A stretch of 64,000 nucleotides of DNA. Source: Nannocystis bainbridge (GTDB lineage: Bacteria; Myxococcota_A; Polyangia; Nannocystales; Nannocystaceae). Of the stretch, positions 8,447 through 17,755 are shown in pieces. The notes below the pieces were generated by a model that did no database searches, was not told where the DNA came from, and saw nothing but the letters and a program-made list of their open reading frames with translations. Numbering within the stretch: position 1 is the first letter of the stretch; each line of letters starts with the position of its first letter. The DNA is taken from the NCBI RefSeq assembly GCF_028368995.1, contig NZ_JAQNDL010000003.1, positions 806,001 to 870,000 of the forward strand, given 5' to 3'. The translations under genes and the position numbers were made by a program.

Positions 8447-9088
8447 ATGAAGCCCGCCGAGCTCCTCAAGATCGTCTTGCCGCGCTGGCGCGCGAAGATG
8501 TCGCAGCAGTTCTCGCTGGCGACGCTCGATGGCTTTGTCCGTCGAAACCGTGCCACGCTCGAAGAACTCGTCGCGCGCGCGCTCGCAAGTCGCCAGGCCG
8601 CGCACGGTGCATTGCCGGAGACTCCCGAGGAGTTCGCCGCTTACGACCGGCTCGTCGCGCGTGAACGGCCCCAGGATGCCGAGTCGGACGAGGCCGTCCT
8701 GACGCGGTTGTTCGAGCGAATCGACGAGTTGTTCGCCGAGGGCTACCGGGAGCTCCTGGTGCTCCGCAACGTCGGGCTCGAGTTCGTCGATGCACGCGCC
8801 GAGGCCATCCTTCTGCGCAAGGCCGGCTGGGACTCCGTGCCGCTCCTTCTCGGCCGCCCCGCGCTCGCCTTCGTCATCGCCGGCGCTGTCATGGCGGTCC
8901 GTGACTCGATGGGCAGCCTCGCTATCCATCCGGACCAAAGAGGCAAGCTGAACCATCTCCACTTCGACCTCAACCGGGCCGAGCAGCGAGTCGTCGATCT
9001 ATACGAGGCCATCGACATCGGGAGCGACACCAAGGAGCGCCTGGGGCGCTTCGCGGAATCCCTCTGGAAGCTCGCACGCGCCGCCTGA
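8447..9088 (+). CDS. Stand-alone paralogue of the N-terminal domain of the helicase-methylase
   Basis: This 213-residue protein aligns along its length with residues 1-210 of the next gene product. Shared blocks include LPRWR, DGF..RNR, LVARERP.DAE and AEAILLRKAGWD.VPLLL.RP, in the same order and spacing. It contains no helicase or methylase motif. The start follows AGGAGAG. A tandem duplication of a 5' gene segment, then divergence, is the simplest origin. It may be an assembly partner, a decoy or a substrate adaptor for the giant protein. The homology is directly visible; the role is unknown. Confidence 0.7.
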   Translation: MKPAELLKIVLPRWRAKMSQQFSLATLDGFVRRNRATLEELVARALASRQAAHGALPETPEEFAAYDRLVARERPQDAESDEAVLTRLFERIDELFAEGYRELLVLRNVGLEFVDARAEAILLRKAGWDSVPLLLGRPALAFVIAGAVMAVRDSMGSLAIHPDQRGKLNHLHFDLNRAEQRVVDLYEAIDIGSDTKERLGRFAESLWKLARAA

Positions 9089-9125
9089 CTGCCGTCGATC
9101 GCCTCCCTCGCATACGGAGATCCTC

Positions 9126-12100
9126 ATGACCCCCGCTGCCATCCTCGACAAGCTTCTGCCCCGCTGGCGCACCAAGCTGTCGCCGAACTACTCGCCCGAG
9201 TACATCGACGGCTTCATTCAACGCAACCGCCCCATGCTCGAGGCCGTCGTCGCGCGCACGATGATGCTGCGCCGAATCAAGCGGGGCGACCCGCCCAAGA
9301 CAGTCGACGAGTTCGCGGTCTACGCGAAGCTCGTCGCGCGCGAGCGGCCGAAGGACGCGGAGCCCGACGCCGCCGTGGTCAAGCGCGTGCTGAAGCGCAT
9401 GGATAAGATGCTCGCCCGCAAGGGGGATCCGGCCGGCCAGGAAGCCGCGGGCGCATTCGGCGTCGAGTACGCCGAGCTTCGCGCCGAGGCGATTCTCCTG
9501 CGACGGGCCGGCTGGGATGCGGTCCCGCTGCTCCTACGCCGACCCTCGCTGGCGCTCTTCTCCGCCGGCTCGGTCGTCGTCGTTCGCGACGCCCAGAAGT
9601 CGCTGCACTTCTTCCCTGGCCTTGAGGATAGCGGGGAGAAGATCCGCGCCGATGTGGCGGAGGTGCAGAGGCGTGTCCTGCAGCTCCGTGACGGCATCGT
9701 CGACGCCGCCCGCTTCGATCGCTACGCCATGGCTCTGTGGACGCGCGCCCGCGCCGGTGGCACCTCGGCCACCCCCTCGCGCGAGATCGAGACCCCGCCC
9801 GACCTGCGCGACAAGTCGTGGCGCACCGAGGCCAACCTCCAGGCGATGCGCCTCGTGCTGTCCAAAGAGCCAGGCGAGCTCACCGCCGAGGACCTCCAGG
9901 CCCTCGCGCAATATTCGGGCTGGGGCGGCCTGTCGATCGACAGCGTCAAGAAGATGCTCCCGCCCGAGCTCGTCCCCGAGTCCTTCGGCCTGATCCACGA
10001 GTATTACACCCCCACGGCGATCACCGAGTCGATCGCCGAGGCCTTGTGCTCCCTGCTGCCCGAGCTTGCCGGCAACGACGGCATCGTCCGAGCACTGGAA
10101 CCCAGCGCGGGCGTCGGTCGCCTGATCCGCGCGTTCAGCCCGCGCCGCTGCCTCGCGCTCGAGGCCGGCGGCCAGATCAAGAAGATCGCCTGGACGGCCG
10201 TCGAGTTCTCCAAGGTCAGCTCAACGCTGCTCCGCGCGCTGCGCCCTGACGTCGACCTCTACCACCTGCCCTTCGAGCGCTGGGTCCGCGACGAGGGCCC
10301 CCGCTATCAGGGCACCTTCGGCCTCATCGTCTCCAACCCGCCCTACGGCGAGCGCGGCGCGATGGCCCGCGAGGACCCCGACGAGTTTTACAAGGAGAAG
10401 CGCGCCTTCGCATACTTCATGCGACGCGCGCTCGACCTCCTGGTCCCGGGTGGTGTCGGCGTGTTCCTGATCCCCGCCGGCTTCATGAGCGGCAACCTCA
10501 ATCGCAACCTGCGCGAGAAGCTGCTGCGCCGCCATCACCTGCTCGGAGCCTTCCGCCTGCCGAGTCACGATCGCAAGGGGCGCGAGACGGTGCCCGGTGC
10601 GTCGGTCGTGATGGACGTCGTCTTCTGGCGCAGCCGCGGCGGCGAGCTGACCGAGGTCGACCCTGCCGATGACTTCATCCTCGACGGCGACTACTTCAAA
10701 CATCACCCGGACCACGTCCTCGGAAAGGAGGACGGCTCATTTGCCGGGGACGACGAGGCCGGCATGGCGCGGAGCTGGCGCTACAAGGTCACAGGCGACT
10801 TCAAGGGTCTGCCTCCGATCGAGCCGCGGCCCGTCTGCACCGCCTGCGTGCTCACGTCGATCGTGCAGCGCGACGATGTCGGTACATTTCAAACGGTCGC
10901 GCGCGAGGACGATGGCATCCCCGCCGACGTCGACGAAGATTTGCGCCCGGCGCTCGAGCTCGGCCGCCGCGTCGGCCGCTACCTCGTCGCTGTCGGCGCC
11001 GACGAGGCCGACAGGGCCGCGCAGCTCTGGCCCGAGCTCCACACTGCGCTCCGCGACTTCTCCACGAGCTTCGGGAACCCCTGGCGCTCCAAGCCCCTGC
11101 GCGAGCTCGCCGAGGGCCGCCGCAAGCTCGCCACGGCCCAGCAGGTCCTCAACGCCTTCGAGAAGACCGGCAGCGTCGTCCCCGCGCTGCGGGAGGCGCC
11201 GGCGGTCGCGCCGAAGTTCTCCGGCCAGCCCGACGATGTCATCGCCCAGGCCGAGGGGCTCTTTCGCCAGCAGCGCGCCCTGACCGTCGCGCAGCTCATG
11301 AGCTTCCATCAGCGCCAGGGCGGCACGCTCTCGACCGAAGCCACCCTCGCGGCTCTCCTCGCTGCCGGCTGGAACCTCGACGGCGACGCATGGGATCAGC
11401 TCCTCCCGAGCGACGCCTACCTGACGGGCAACGATCTGTGGGAGCGCCACGACCGCGCCGTCGAGCGCGCCCGTCGCGGCGACGAGCAGGCCAAGGTGCA
11501 GGCTCGCCGGTTGCTCGAGGCGATCAAGCCCGCTGTCTTCGATGACCTCACCGACATCAGCCCCCAGCACGGCTACGTCCCGCTGGACCTCGTCGCCGGC
11601 TGGATCTCCGCGACGTTGAACGGCCGCTACGGCGCCATCGAGCTCGAACGCAAGGGCGGCTTCGTGCAGGTCCGCGGTCACGATTACACAGCCGAGAACC
11701 TGCCCCCGATGGCGCCGGAGACCCTCGCGTTCCTTGGCTACTACAATCACGACCCCGAGCTCTTCCGGCCGCCGCAGGAGAAGCGGGAGCGCGACGCTGG
11801 GCCTACGAGCCGCGAGGATCGGGCCGCCAAGAAGCAGAGCCTCGCCGAGCGACGGCTGGCCCTGGCGAAGAAGTGGGACGAGTCGTTCAGGGCGTGGGTC
11901 GCCGCCGACGAAGCCCGACGTGAGCAGCTCGTCCACGCCTACAACCGAATCGCGCGCGGCCGCGTCGTCCCGACGTTCTCGCCCGAGCCCCTCGACATCG
12001 TCCGCTGGGGCTCGCACGCGCCGAAGCTCAAGCCGCACCAGATCGCCGGCGCACGCCGCGTGCTCGCGCAGCGTGGCGGCCTCGTCGCCTTCGACGTCGG

Positions 12101-15100
12101 CGTCGGCAAGACCTACACGGCGCTGGCGATCATCGCCCGCGCGCGCCAGGAGGGCTGGGTCCGGCGCCCCGTGATCCTCGTGCCCGGCTCTCTCGTGTGG
12201 AAGTGGCACGACGACATCCTCTGCACGTTGCCCGACTACCGCGTCGTGGTGATCGGCTCGAAGCGCAAGCGGATCACGCGCGGCGTCCGAAAGGACGTCA
12301 TCACCTCCGAGACCGACACCCCGCAGGAGCGGGCGAAGAAGTGGATCGCGCTCCAGACCGGTCAGGCCGACGTCGCCGTGCTCAGCTACGACGCGCTCGC
12401 GCGCACCAAGATGAACGAGGACGCGGTGATGGCCTATGTCGAGCAGGTCGAGGCCGTCTCGCGCTCGATCGCCCTCCGCAAGCGGACGCTCGAGGAGAAG
12501 GCGAAGAACGCCAAGCAGCGCGACAAGCTGACCGAGCGCGAGCGGGCGTTGCTCGAGCATGGCGTGCGCGCGTGGGTCGAGGAGATCCTCGCGCTGCCCT
12601 CCGACTGGGAGTACGACCCGGGCGTCGCATGGGACGAGCTCGGCATCGACATGCTCGTGATCGACGAGGCCGCTGCGTTCAAGAACCTCTACAAGCCGCA
12701 GGCGCGCGAGGACGGGGTGCCGAAGTTTATGGGTGGCGGTGGCGAGGGCTCCGACCGCGCCTGGCAGGTCGACTTCCGCGCGGCCGCCGTGCGCCGCCAG
12801 ACCGGTGGCGCCGGCATCGTCCTGCTCACCGCGACGCCCGCGAAGAACAGCCCGCTCGAGTTCTACAACCTGATCCAGTTCATCGACCCCGCCGCCTTCA
12901 CCAGGTCCGGCATTCGCGACCCCGAGCAGTTCATCGATCGGTTCCTCAAGATCGAATACCGCGAGGTCCTCGACGCCGCCTTCGACGTCACGAAGAAGAG
13001 CGCCGTGACCGGGTTCAAGAACCTCGATGACCTCCGCACGATCATCTTCACCTACGGCGAGTTCCGCACCGCCGCCGAGGTCGGCCTCAAGCTGCCGCGC
13101 CCGCTCGTCGAGACCCTCACGATCACGATGGACGAGGAGCAGGAGGCGAAGTACGCCCGCTACGTCGCGCAGATCGAGCGGATCCTCGAGAACCCGAACC
13201 CTGAAGGGGGCGAGAGCTACGCGATCCTCGGCCTCCTCGCGCGCCTGTCGCTGATCGCTCTGCACGCGTCGCTCGAGGACGGCTACAGCTACAAGACCGC
13301 GCTCGAGGGCGGCACGGTCCAGAAGCGCGTGTATCAAGACGGCGAGCCCGTCGAGGTCACTGTCCGGCTCGGTCGCCCGACCTACGAGAGCCCGAAGCTG
13401 ACCGAATGCGCGAAGCGGGTCGCAGCGAGCCCGCACTGCGGCCACATCATCTTCTGCGAGCCCACGGCGGTTCATCAGTGGATGCGCGAGGTCCTGGTGA
13501 AGCACGGGATCCCGCGCGAACGGATCGCCATCCTCAACGCCGAGGAGACCGCCCCCGCCGACCGGATCCGGATCGCCCGCGAGTTCAACGGTCTGTCCTC
13601 GGAGCCCCCCGCGCCCGGCACGTGCGCGCGTCCCACCGACAGCGCCATCGCGCCGAAGTACGACGTCGTCATCGCCAACTCGGTCGCCTACGAGGGCATC
13701 GACCTGCAGGTCCGGACCTGCACCATCCACCACCTCGATCTGCCCTGGACCCCCGCCGACCTCGAGCAGCGCAACGGCCGAGCCGTGCGCCAGGGCAACA
13801 CGCTCGGCACCGTCCAGATCTTCTACTACTTCGCCGACGGCTCGACCGATGGTTACCGATTCTCGCTCATCGACGGCAAGGCCGGCTGGCTCGGGGAGCT
13901 GATCAAGTCGCAGGTCCGCGACACCAACAACCCCGCGGCGCAGCAGCAACTCACGCCCGAGGACATCCTCCTGATGATCTCGCGCAACAAGGAGAAGACG
14001 CGCGCGTTGCTCGAGGAGAAGCGGAAGCGCCAGGTCGAGGAGGCGCGCGCCAGGATCGCCAAGGAGGCCGCGCGCCTGCTCCGGCAGGCGGCAGGCCGCT
14101 TCCGCGACGCCCGCACGAGCGCCGACCCGGAGCGCGCCGCCCGTCTGCGCGACGAGGGTGAACAGCGCCTCGCCGACCTCGAGCAGGTCAGCCCGGACGC
14201 GTGGCCGTGGGCGCCGTGGATGTACGCCGTCCGCGACGCGGACATGATCATCCCCGAGAACGGTGGCGCCCCGGTCTACGAGGGTCTGCGCGTCGCCCGG
14301 CCCCGCGCCGGTGCGCCGGACCAGCTCGAATACCTCGAGTTCGGCCAGATCGTCAGCACCGACGAGGGCGACAAGATCGGCCTACGGGCCGCGGGCTCGC
14401 CGGGCTGGCAGCTCATCGCCTACACCGGCACGCTCAACGGAACGCCCATCGCCGCCCGCGAGCTCCCGCGCGATGGCGGCCCGCTGTGGCCCGACGACGA
14501 CGACGCGCGCACAGGCGCCGCGATCGAGAAGAAGATCGACGAGGTCTTTCGCTACGGCCGATTCGAGAGCCTGCGCTGGCGCGGCGCCAGCGACGTCTGG
14601 CTGGAGAAGTGGTGGCCGCGCTTCGAGACGCCAATCACGGAGGGCCTCGCGCGGTCGCACCAGCGTGAGCAGGTGCCCGTAGTCGACGCCGAGGGCCTGG
14701 CGATCGCTACGGGCGCGGAGCTTCGCGGCGCCTCGATCGTCCCGCCAACCCGCGCCGGCTGGCAGGGCTTCCTCGAGCTCGCCCCGTCGAGCGGCGAGAG
14801 TTTTACCAACCTGAAGGACATCGGCCTGGCCTGGTGGGGCCGCAAGGTCCCGCAGGACCTGCTCTCGAAGCAGCGCAACTTCCTGCGCCACTTGATCGCG
14901 CCACGCCTGCTGGACGATCCCGCGTACCGCAACGCCCGCGAGAACTCCGACGCCCAGAACGCGCGCATCGAAAACGACAAGGCGCTCGGCCGAGTGATGC
15001 TGGCCCTCTTCAACGAAGATCCCGAGAGCCACGGCGAGCTCTACCGCCGCTTCTCCGACGACGAGGCGTTCCGCCGCTCGCTCCACGAGCAAGCCTTCGC

Positions 15101-17354
15101 CGAGACCTACTCGACGAGCGGAAAACCACGGCAGGGCGCATCAGAGAGCGACGCGGCTGAGCCCGAGGACCGCGACCAGCGCATGGCCGACCTCCCGCCA
15201 GCGACGACCGACGAGACTCGCCCACGTGCGGGACAGGCTGCCGCCAAACAGCTCGCGCGCAGACTTCGGGCCTTGCTGAGCGGCGTCAAGATCGGGCGCT
15301 TCCGGTATCACACGCCGCATAGCGAGGCGAGCGGGGACGAAGTCGAGATTGACTTCGTAGGCGAGTCGCCGGACGCACCGATTCTCACTCTGCGCGCGGC
15401 GCCCCGGCAGGGCAGCGAGATCGATCTCCGGGGCGAGCTCGCCGACGAAGACGGCGAGCTCGTCGCCAGCTTCGGCTGGATCGCCATCGAGCTCCGGGAC
15501 CTTATCGCCATGAAAGAGACCTCGTTCGCGCACTGGTTCGGTATGCCCGTCGTCGCCGAGCCGAGGCTGTCGCCCGTGATGCGCGAGGCCCTCGCTGCGC
15601 TCCGCGCGGAGGAAGAAGCGAAGCCCTATGACATGTACTTCTGGCCAGGTGTCCATGATGCGACCCGGGACAGCCTGATCGCCCGTGGACTGGTAGAAGC
15701 CCTGGAGAACAAGAAGGGCGGAGCCCCCCACTTCAGGACGACCGCGGCGGGCCGGGCCAAGCTGGCCGAAATCGGAAGCCCAGTGGCAGCAACTGCCAGC
15801 GCGCCGCCCGTGAGCGACCCCGGCCAGCCCTACGAAGAGGCCCGCGGCGCGATCAAGGCGCTGGGCTTGCCGATCAAGAAGTACGCGTACTACGTCACCC
15901 AGGCCGAGACCGCGGTCGCCAGCGGCAAGAGCTACCTGCCCATCGTCGAGCGGGCGCGCAAGACTGCCGAGAAGCTCAAAGGCGACAGCGGCGACGGCAA
16001 GCCGAGGAGCCGCGTGGTTCCGCAAACCACAGGCTCCCGCCAACGGCTCGTCGACGTCGTGCTCGACACCTTCAACGCCTCGCCGCGCTGGCGCCTCGCC
16101 CAGCTACGCACGCGCCCCAACGGCCACGTGCTCGTCGTCTACCCCGAGGGCCGCGACCCGGACGGGGCGGTGGCCGCGATCGACATCGTCATGGAGGAGG
16201 TCGACGACGTCCGCTGGCTCGACGGAGGGGTCCCACGAGCCGACCAGGACACGATCATGGAGCGCCTCGACCGTGCTCTGTGGGCCGCCTTCGAAGTGCG
16301 CGAGGAGGAGGAACGAACGAGCCAAGCCGACAAGGAGGGAGCCGACAAGGAGGGAGCCGAAACTCCCTCGCCCATCCAGGGACTCATCGAAATGATGGAG
16401 CGGCGCAGCAAGTCCCTCGGGGCACGTTCAGACATCAGCCTCGACCTCGCGCGCGGCGACGGCTACGGGCAAATCGCGGAGGCCCTGCGCGACCTCGCCG
16501 AACCGTCTGGTCCCGCCGTCGACGAACTCGAGCGCTGGCTCGAGTCGGCGCAGCTCATGGACGCGGCCCTTGTGCTGCGTCGCCGCCAGGACGCGCCGCC
16601 CCGGGAACTTCTCGCCAATCTGTGGACCGAGGTTCTATCCGCGCTCCCGCTTGATGAGATCGAGGTGGCGGAGTCCGGCGAAATGCTTGTGCCCGAGGGT
16701 GCGCTGTTCGGTGAGATCCGCAAGGAGTTCGTCCTCGAGCGAGTAGAGGACAACGGGCGCGTGTCGTTGCGGCGGATCAGTGTCTTCATGACCCCTGACA
16801 TGGAGGGCTCTCCAGCCGAGCGCACCGAGCGCGCACGCCGCAAGGCGTTTGAGCCGGAGGCAGAGCGCGCCGAGGACGAGCGTGTGTTCTGGATCGAGGA
16901 CTTCAAGGGCCGTGTGAACGAAGGATCCCGCGTGCATCGACGGTTGCGTGACGCAAAGTTCTTCGTCGATCTCTACAGAAGGATCGGCGACTTCCACGAC
17001 AACCTTCTTCGAGCACCGAAGACCCTCCAGGATGTCCGCATGCTGCTCTACTGGACGGCGGCCATGCTCGACGCCCCATTGTGCCAGGGAGACGTCAAGG
17101 CGCGGGCAATCATCGCTTTCGAGCAGGCCAAGGCGTATTACGACACCGCCCGCAGCCGGCTGATTGAGGGCAGCACCGCCGATGCCGTCCGCCGCCTGCA
17201 CGAGGCCATGCGGCGGATCAGCGCCGCGGCGGCCGAGATAGCAAAGAGTTGCGGCGAGGGGCAGATCGACATCGCCGTCACGCCGCCGCACCTGCCGGTG
17301 CGACCCGAGGACAAGGCCGCGATCGAGGGCGGCGAGGTGGAGGTGAGACCATGA
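9126..17354 (+). CDS. Giant N6-DNA-methylase / SF2-helicase protein (DarB-like architecture)
   Basis: The protein has 2742 residues. Residues 1-210 match the upstream paralogue. A class I methyltransferase follows, with LEPSAGVG (324-331) and the N6-adenine motif NPPY (404-407). A two-lobe SF2/SNF2-type helicase has Walker A DVGVGKT (990-996), Walker B DEAA (from 1180), LTATP (1234-1238) and motif VI QRNGRAVRQ (1548-1556). The last 1100 residues are helical and charged, with a duplicated ADKEG unit (16322-16351). This methylase-helicase fusion occurs in phage P1 DarB and in large plasmid and phage proteins linked to protection of incoming DNA. Here it could protect or remodel element DNA. The domains are clear; the role is inferred. 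Confidence 0.85.
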   Translation: MTPAAILDKLLPRWRTKLSPNYSPEYIDGFIQRNRPMLEAVVARTMMLRRIKRGDPPKTVDEFAVYAKLVARERPKDAEPDAAVVKRVLKRMDKMLARKGDPAGQEAAGAFGVEYAELRAEAILLRRAGWDAVPLLLRRPSLALFSAGSVVVVRDAQKSLHFFPGLEDSGEKIRADVAEVQRRVLQLRDGIVDAARFDRYAMALWTRARAGGTSATPSREIETPPDLRDKSWRTEANLQAMRLVLSKEPGELTAEDLQALAQYSGWGGLSIDSVKKMLPPELVPESFGLIHEYYTPTAITESIAEALCSLLPELAGNDGIVRALEPSAGVGRLIRAFSPRRCLALEAGGQIKKIAWTAVEFSKVSSTLLRALRPDVDLYHLPFERWVRDEGPRYQGTFGLIVSNPPYGERGAMAREDPDEFYKEKRAFAYFMRRALDLLVPGGVGVFLIPAGFMSGNLNRNLREKLLRRHHLLGAFRLPSHDRKGRETVPGASVVMDVVFWRSRGGELTEVDPADDFILDGDYFKHHPDHVLGKEDGSFAGDDEAGMARSWRYKVTGDFKGLPPIEPRPVCTACVLTSIVQRDDVGTFQTVAREDDGIPADVDEDLRPALELGRRVGRYLVAVGADEADRAAQLWPELHTALRDFSTSFGNPWRSKPLRELAEGRRKLATAQQVLNAFEKTGSVVPALREAPAVAPKFSGQPDDVIAQAEGLFRQQRALTVAQLMSFHQRQGGTLSTEATLAALLAAGWNLDGDAWDQLLPSDAYLTGNDLWERHDRAVERARRGDEQAKVQARRLLEAIKPAVFDDLTDISPQHGYVPLDLVAGWISATLNGRYGAIELERKGGFVQVRGHDYTAENLPPMAPETLAFLGYYNHDPELFRPPQEKRERDAGPTSREDRAAKKQSLAERRLALAKKWDESFRAWVAADEARREQLVHAYNRIARGRVVPTFSPEPLDIVRWGSHAPKLKPHQIAGARRVLAQRGGLVAFDVGVGKTYTALAIIARARQEGWVRRPVILVPGSLVWKWHDDILCTLPDYRVVVIGSKRKRITRGVRKDVITSETDTPQERAKKWIALQTGQADVAVLSYDALARTKMNEDAVMAYVEQVEAVSRSIALRKRTLEEKAKNAKQRDKLTERERALLEHGVRAWVEEILALPSDWEYDPGVAWDELGIDMLVIDEAAAFKNLYKPQAREDGVPKFMGGGGEGSDRAWQVDFRAAAVRRQTGGAGIVLLTATPAKNSPLEFYNLIQFIDPAAFTRSGIRDPEQFIDRFLKIEYREVLDAAFDVTKKSAVTGFKNLDDLRTIIFTYGEFRTAAEVGLKLPRPLVETLTITMDEEQEAKYARYVAQIERILENPNPEGGESYAILGLLARLSLIALHASLEDGYSYKTALEGGTVQKRVYQDGEPVEVTVRLGRPTYESPKLTECAKRVAASPHCGHIIFCEPTAVHQWMREVLVKHGIPRERIAILNAEETAPADRIRIAREFNGLSSEPPAPGTCARPTDSAIAPKYDVVIANSVAYEGIDLQVRTCTIHHLDLPWTPADLEQRNGRAVRQGNTLGTVQIFYYFADGSTDGYRFSLIDGKAGWLGELIKSQVRDTNNPAAQQQLTPEDILLMISRNKEKTRALLEEKRKRQVEEARARIAKEAARLLRQAAGRFRDARTSADPERAARLRDEGEQRLADLEQVSPDAWPWAPWMYAVRDADMIIPENGGAPVYEGLRVARPRAGAPDQLEYLEFGQIVSTDEGDKIGLRAAGSPGWQLIAYTGTLNGTPIAARELPRDGGPLWPDDDDARTGAAIEKKIDEVFRYGRFESLRWRGASDVWLEKWWPRFETPITEGLARSHQREQVPVVDAEGLAIATGAELRGASIVPPTRAGWQGFLELAPSSGESFTNLKDIGLAWWGRKVPQDLLSKQRNFLRHLIAPRLLDDPAYRNARENSDAQNARIENDKALGRVMLALFNEDPESHGELYRRFSDDEAFRRSLHEQAFAETYSTSGKPRQGASESDAAEPEDRDQRMADLPPATTDETRPRAGQAAAKQLARRLRALLSGVKIGRFRYHTPHSEASGDEVEIDFVGESPDAPILTLRAAPRQGSEIDLRGELADEDGELVASFGWIAIELRDLIAMKETSFAHWFGMPVVAEPRLSPVMREALAALRAEEEAKPYDMYFWPGVHDATRDSLIARGLVEALENKKGGAPHFRTTAAGRAKLAEIGSPVAATASAPPVSDPGQPYEEARGAIKALGLPIKKYAYYVTQAETAVASGKSYLPIVERARKTAEKLKGDSGDGKPRSRVVPQTTGSRQRLVDVVLDTFNASPRWRLAQLRTRPNGHVLVVYPEGRDPDGAVAAIDIVMEEVDDVRWLDGGVPRADQDTIMERLDRALWAAFEVREEEERTSQADKEGADKEGAETPSPIQGLIEMMERRSKSLGARSDISLDLARGDGYGQIAEALRDLAEPSGPAVDELERWLESAQLMDAALVLRRRQDAPPRELLANLWTEVLSALPLDEIEVAESGEMLVPEGALFGEIRKEFVLERVEDNGRVSLRRISVFMTPDMEGSPAERTERARRKAFEPEAERAEDERVFWIEDFKGRVNEGSRVHRRLRDAKFFVDLYRRIGDFHDNLLRAPKTLQDVRMLLYWTAAMLDAPLCQGDVKARAIIAFEQAKAYYDTARSRLIEGSTADAVRRLHEAMRRISAAAAEIAKSCGEGQIDIAVTPPHLPVRPEDKAAIEGGEVEVRP

Positions 17355-17545
17355 CCGAACAACAGTTCATGCAGCGGACGCAGGAGCGGATCGAGCAGCT
17401 CCGCGACGAGCAACGGCGCCTCCATGAGCGGCTGGCGACGGACCTGAGGCAGATGCAGGGCCTGAGGATGGGCCTCGGCGTCCTCGCGGGTACCCTCGCG
17501 CTGGGCCTCGGCCTGAGCGTCGGCTACCAGATCGGGAGGCGATGA
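17351..17545 (+). CDS. Small tail-anchored coiled-coil protein
   Basis: The 64-residue product begins in an ATGA overlap with the giant gene. Residues 2-35 form a charged amphipathic helix (QERIEQLRDEQRRLHERL). Residues 38-58 form one hydrophobic Gly/Leu helix, and the protein ends in QIGRR. This is a cytoplasm- or capsid-facing coiled coil with a C-terminal anchor, the recurrent design of this element. The family is unknown. Confidence 0.6.
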   Translation: MTEQQFMQRTQERIEQLRDEQRRLHERLATDLRQMQGLRMGLGVLAGTLALGLGLSVGYQIGRR

Positions 17546-17546
17546 G

Positions 17547-17753
17547 ATGGCCGAAGCACTCACCAAGTCGCAGTCGGAGGTCGACAACGTGCTGTTCGAC
17601 GCTACCGAACACCAGCGAACGTTTGCCCTCAATTACGGCGACGCCGTCGATAAGCTCAGGCGCAAGCTCGTTCACGAGGTCACGATCGCCACGACGGTGG
17701 GACTCGTGCTCGGGGGTCTCGTCGGCACGATTGTCGGCATGAGGAGGCGCTGA
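17547..17753 (+). CDS. Small tail-anchored protein
   Basis: The 68-residue product has a helical N-terminal half (residues 1-45) and a Gly-rich membrane helix (about 46-64), and ends in GMRRR. It starts one base after the previous TGA and is followed two bases later by the peptidase gene. The sequence differs from the preceding small protein, but the design is the same: soluble helix, anchor, basic tail. Confidence 0.6.
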   Translation: MAEALTKSQSEVDNVLFDATEHQRTFALNYGDAVDKLRRKLVHEVTIATTVGLVLGGLVGTIVGMRRR

Positions 17754-17755
17754 CC

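Noticed and set aside
10737..13949. 1070-residue minus-strand open frame opposite the helicase-methylase
   Set aside because: It mirrors the codon pattern of the plus-strand gene, whose methylase and helicase motifs are unambiguous, and has no domain or ribosome site.
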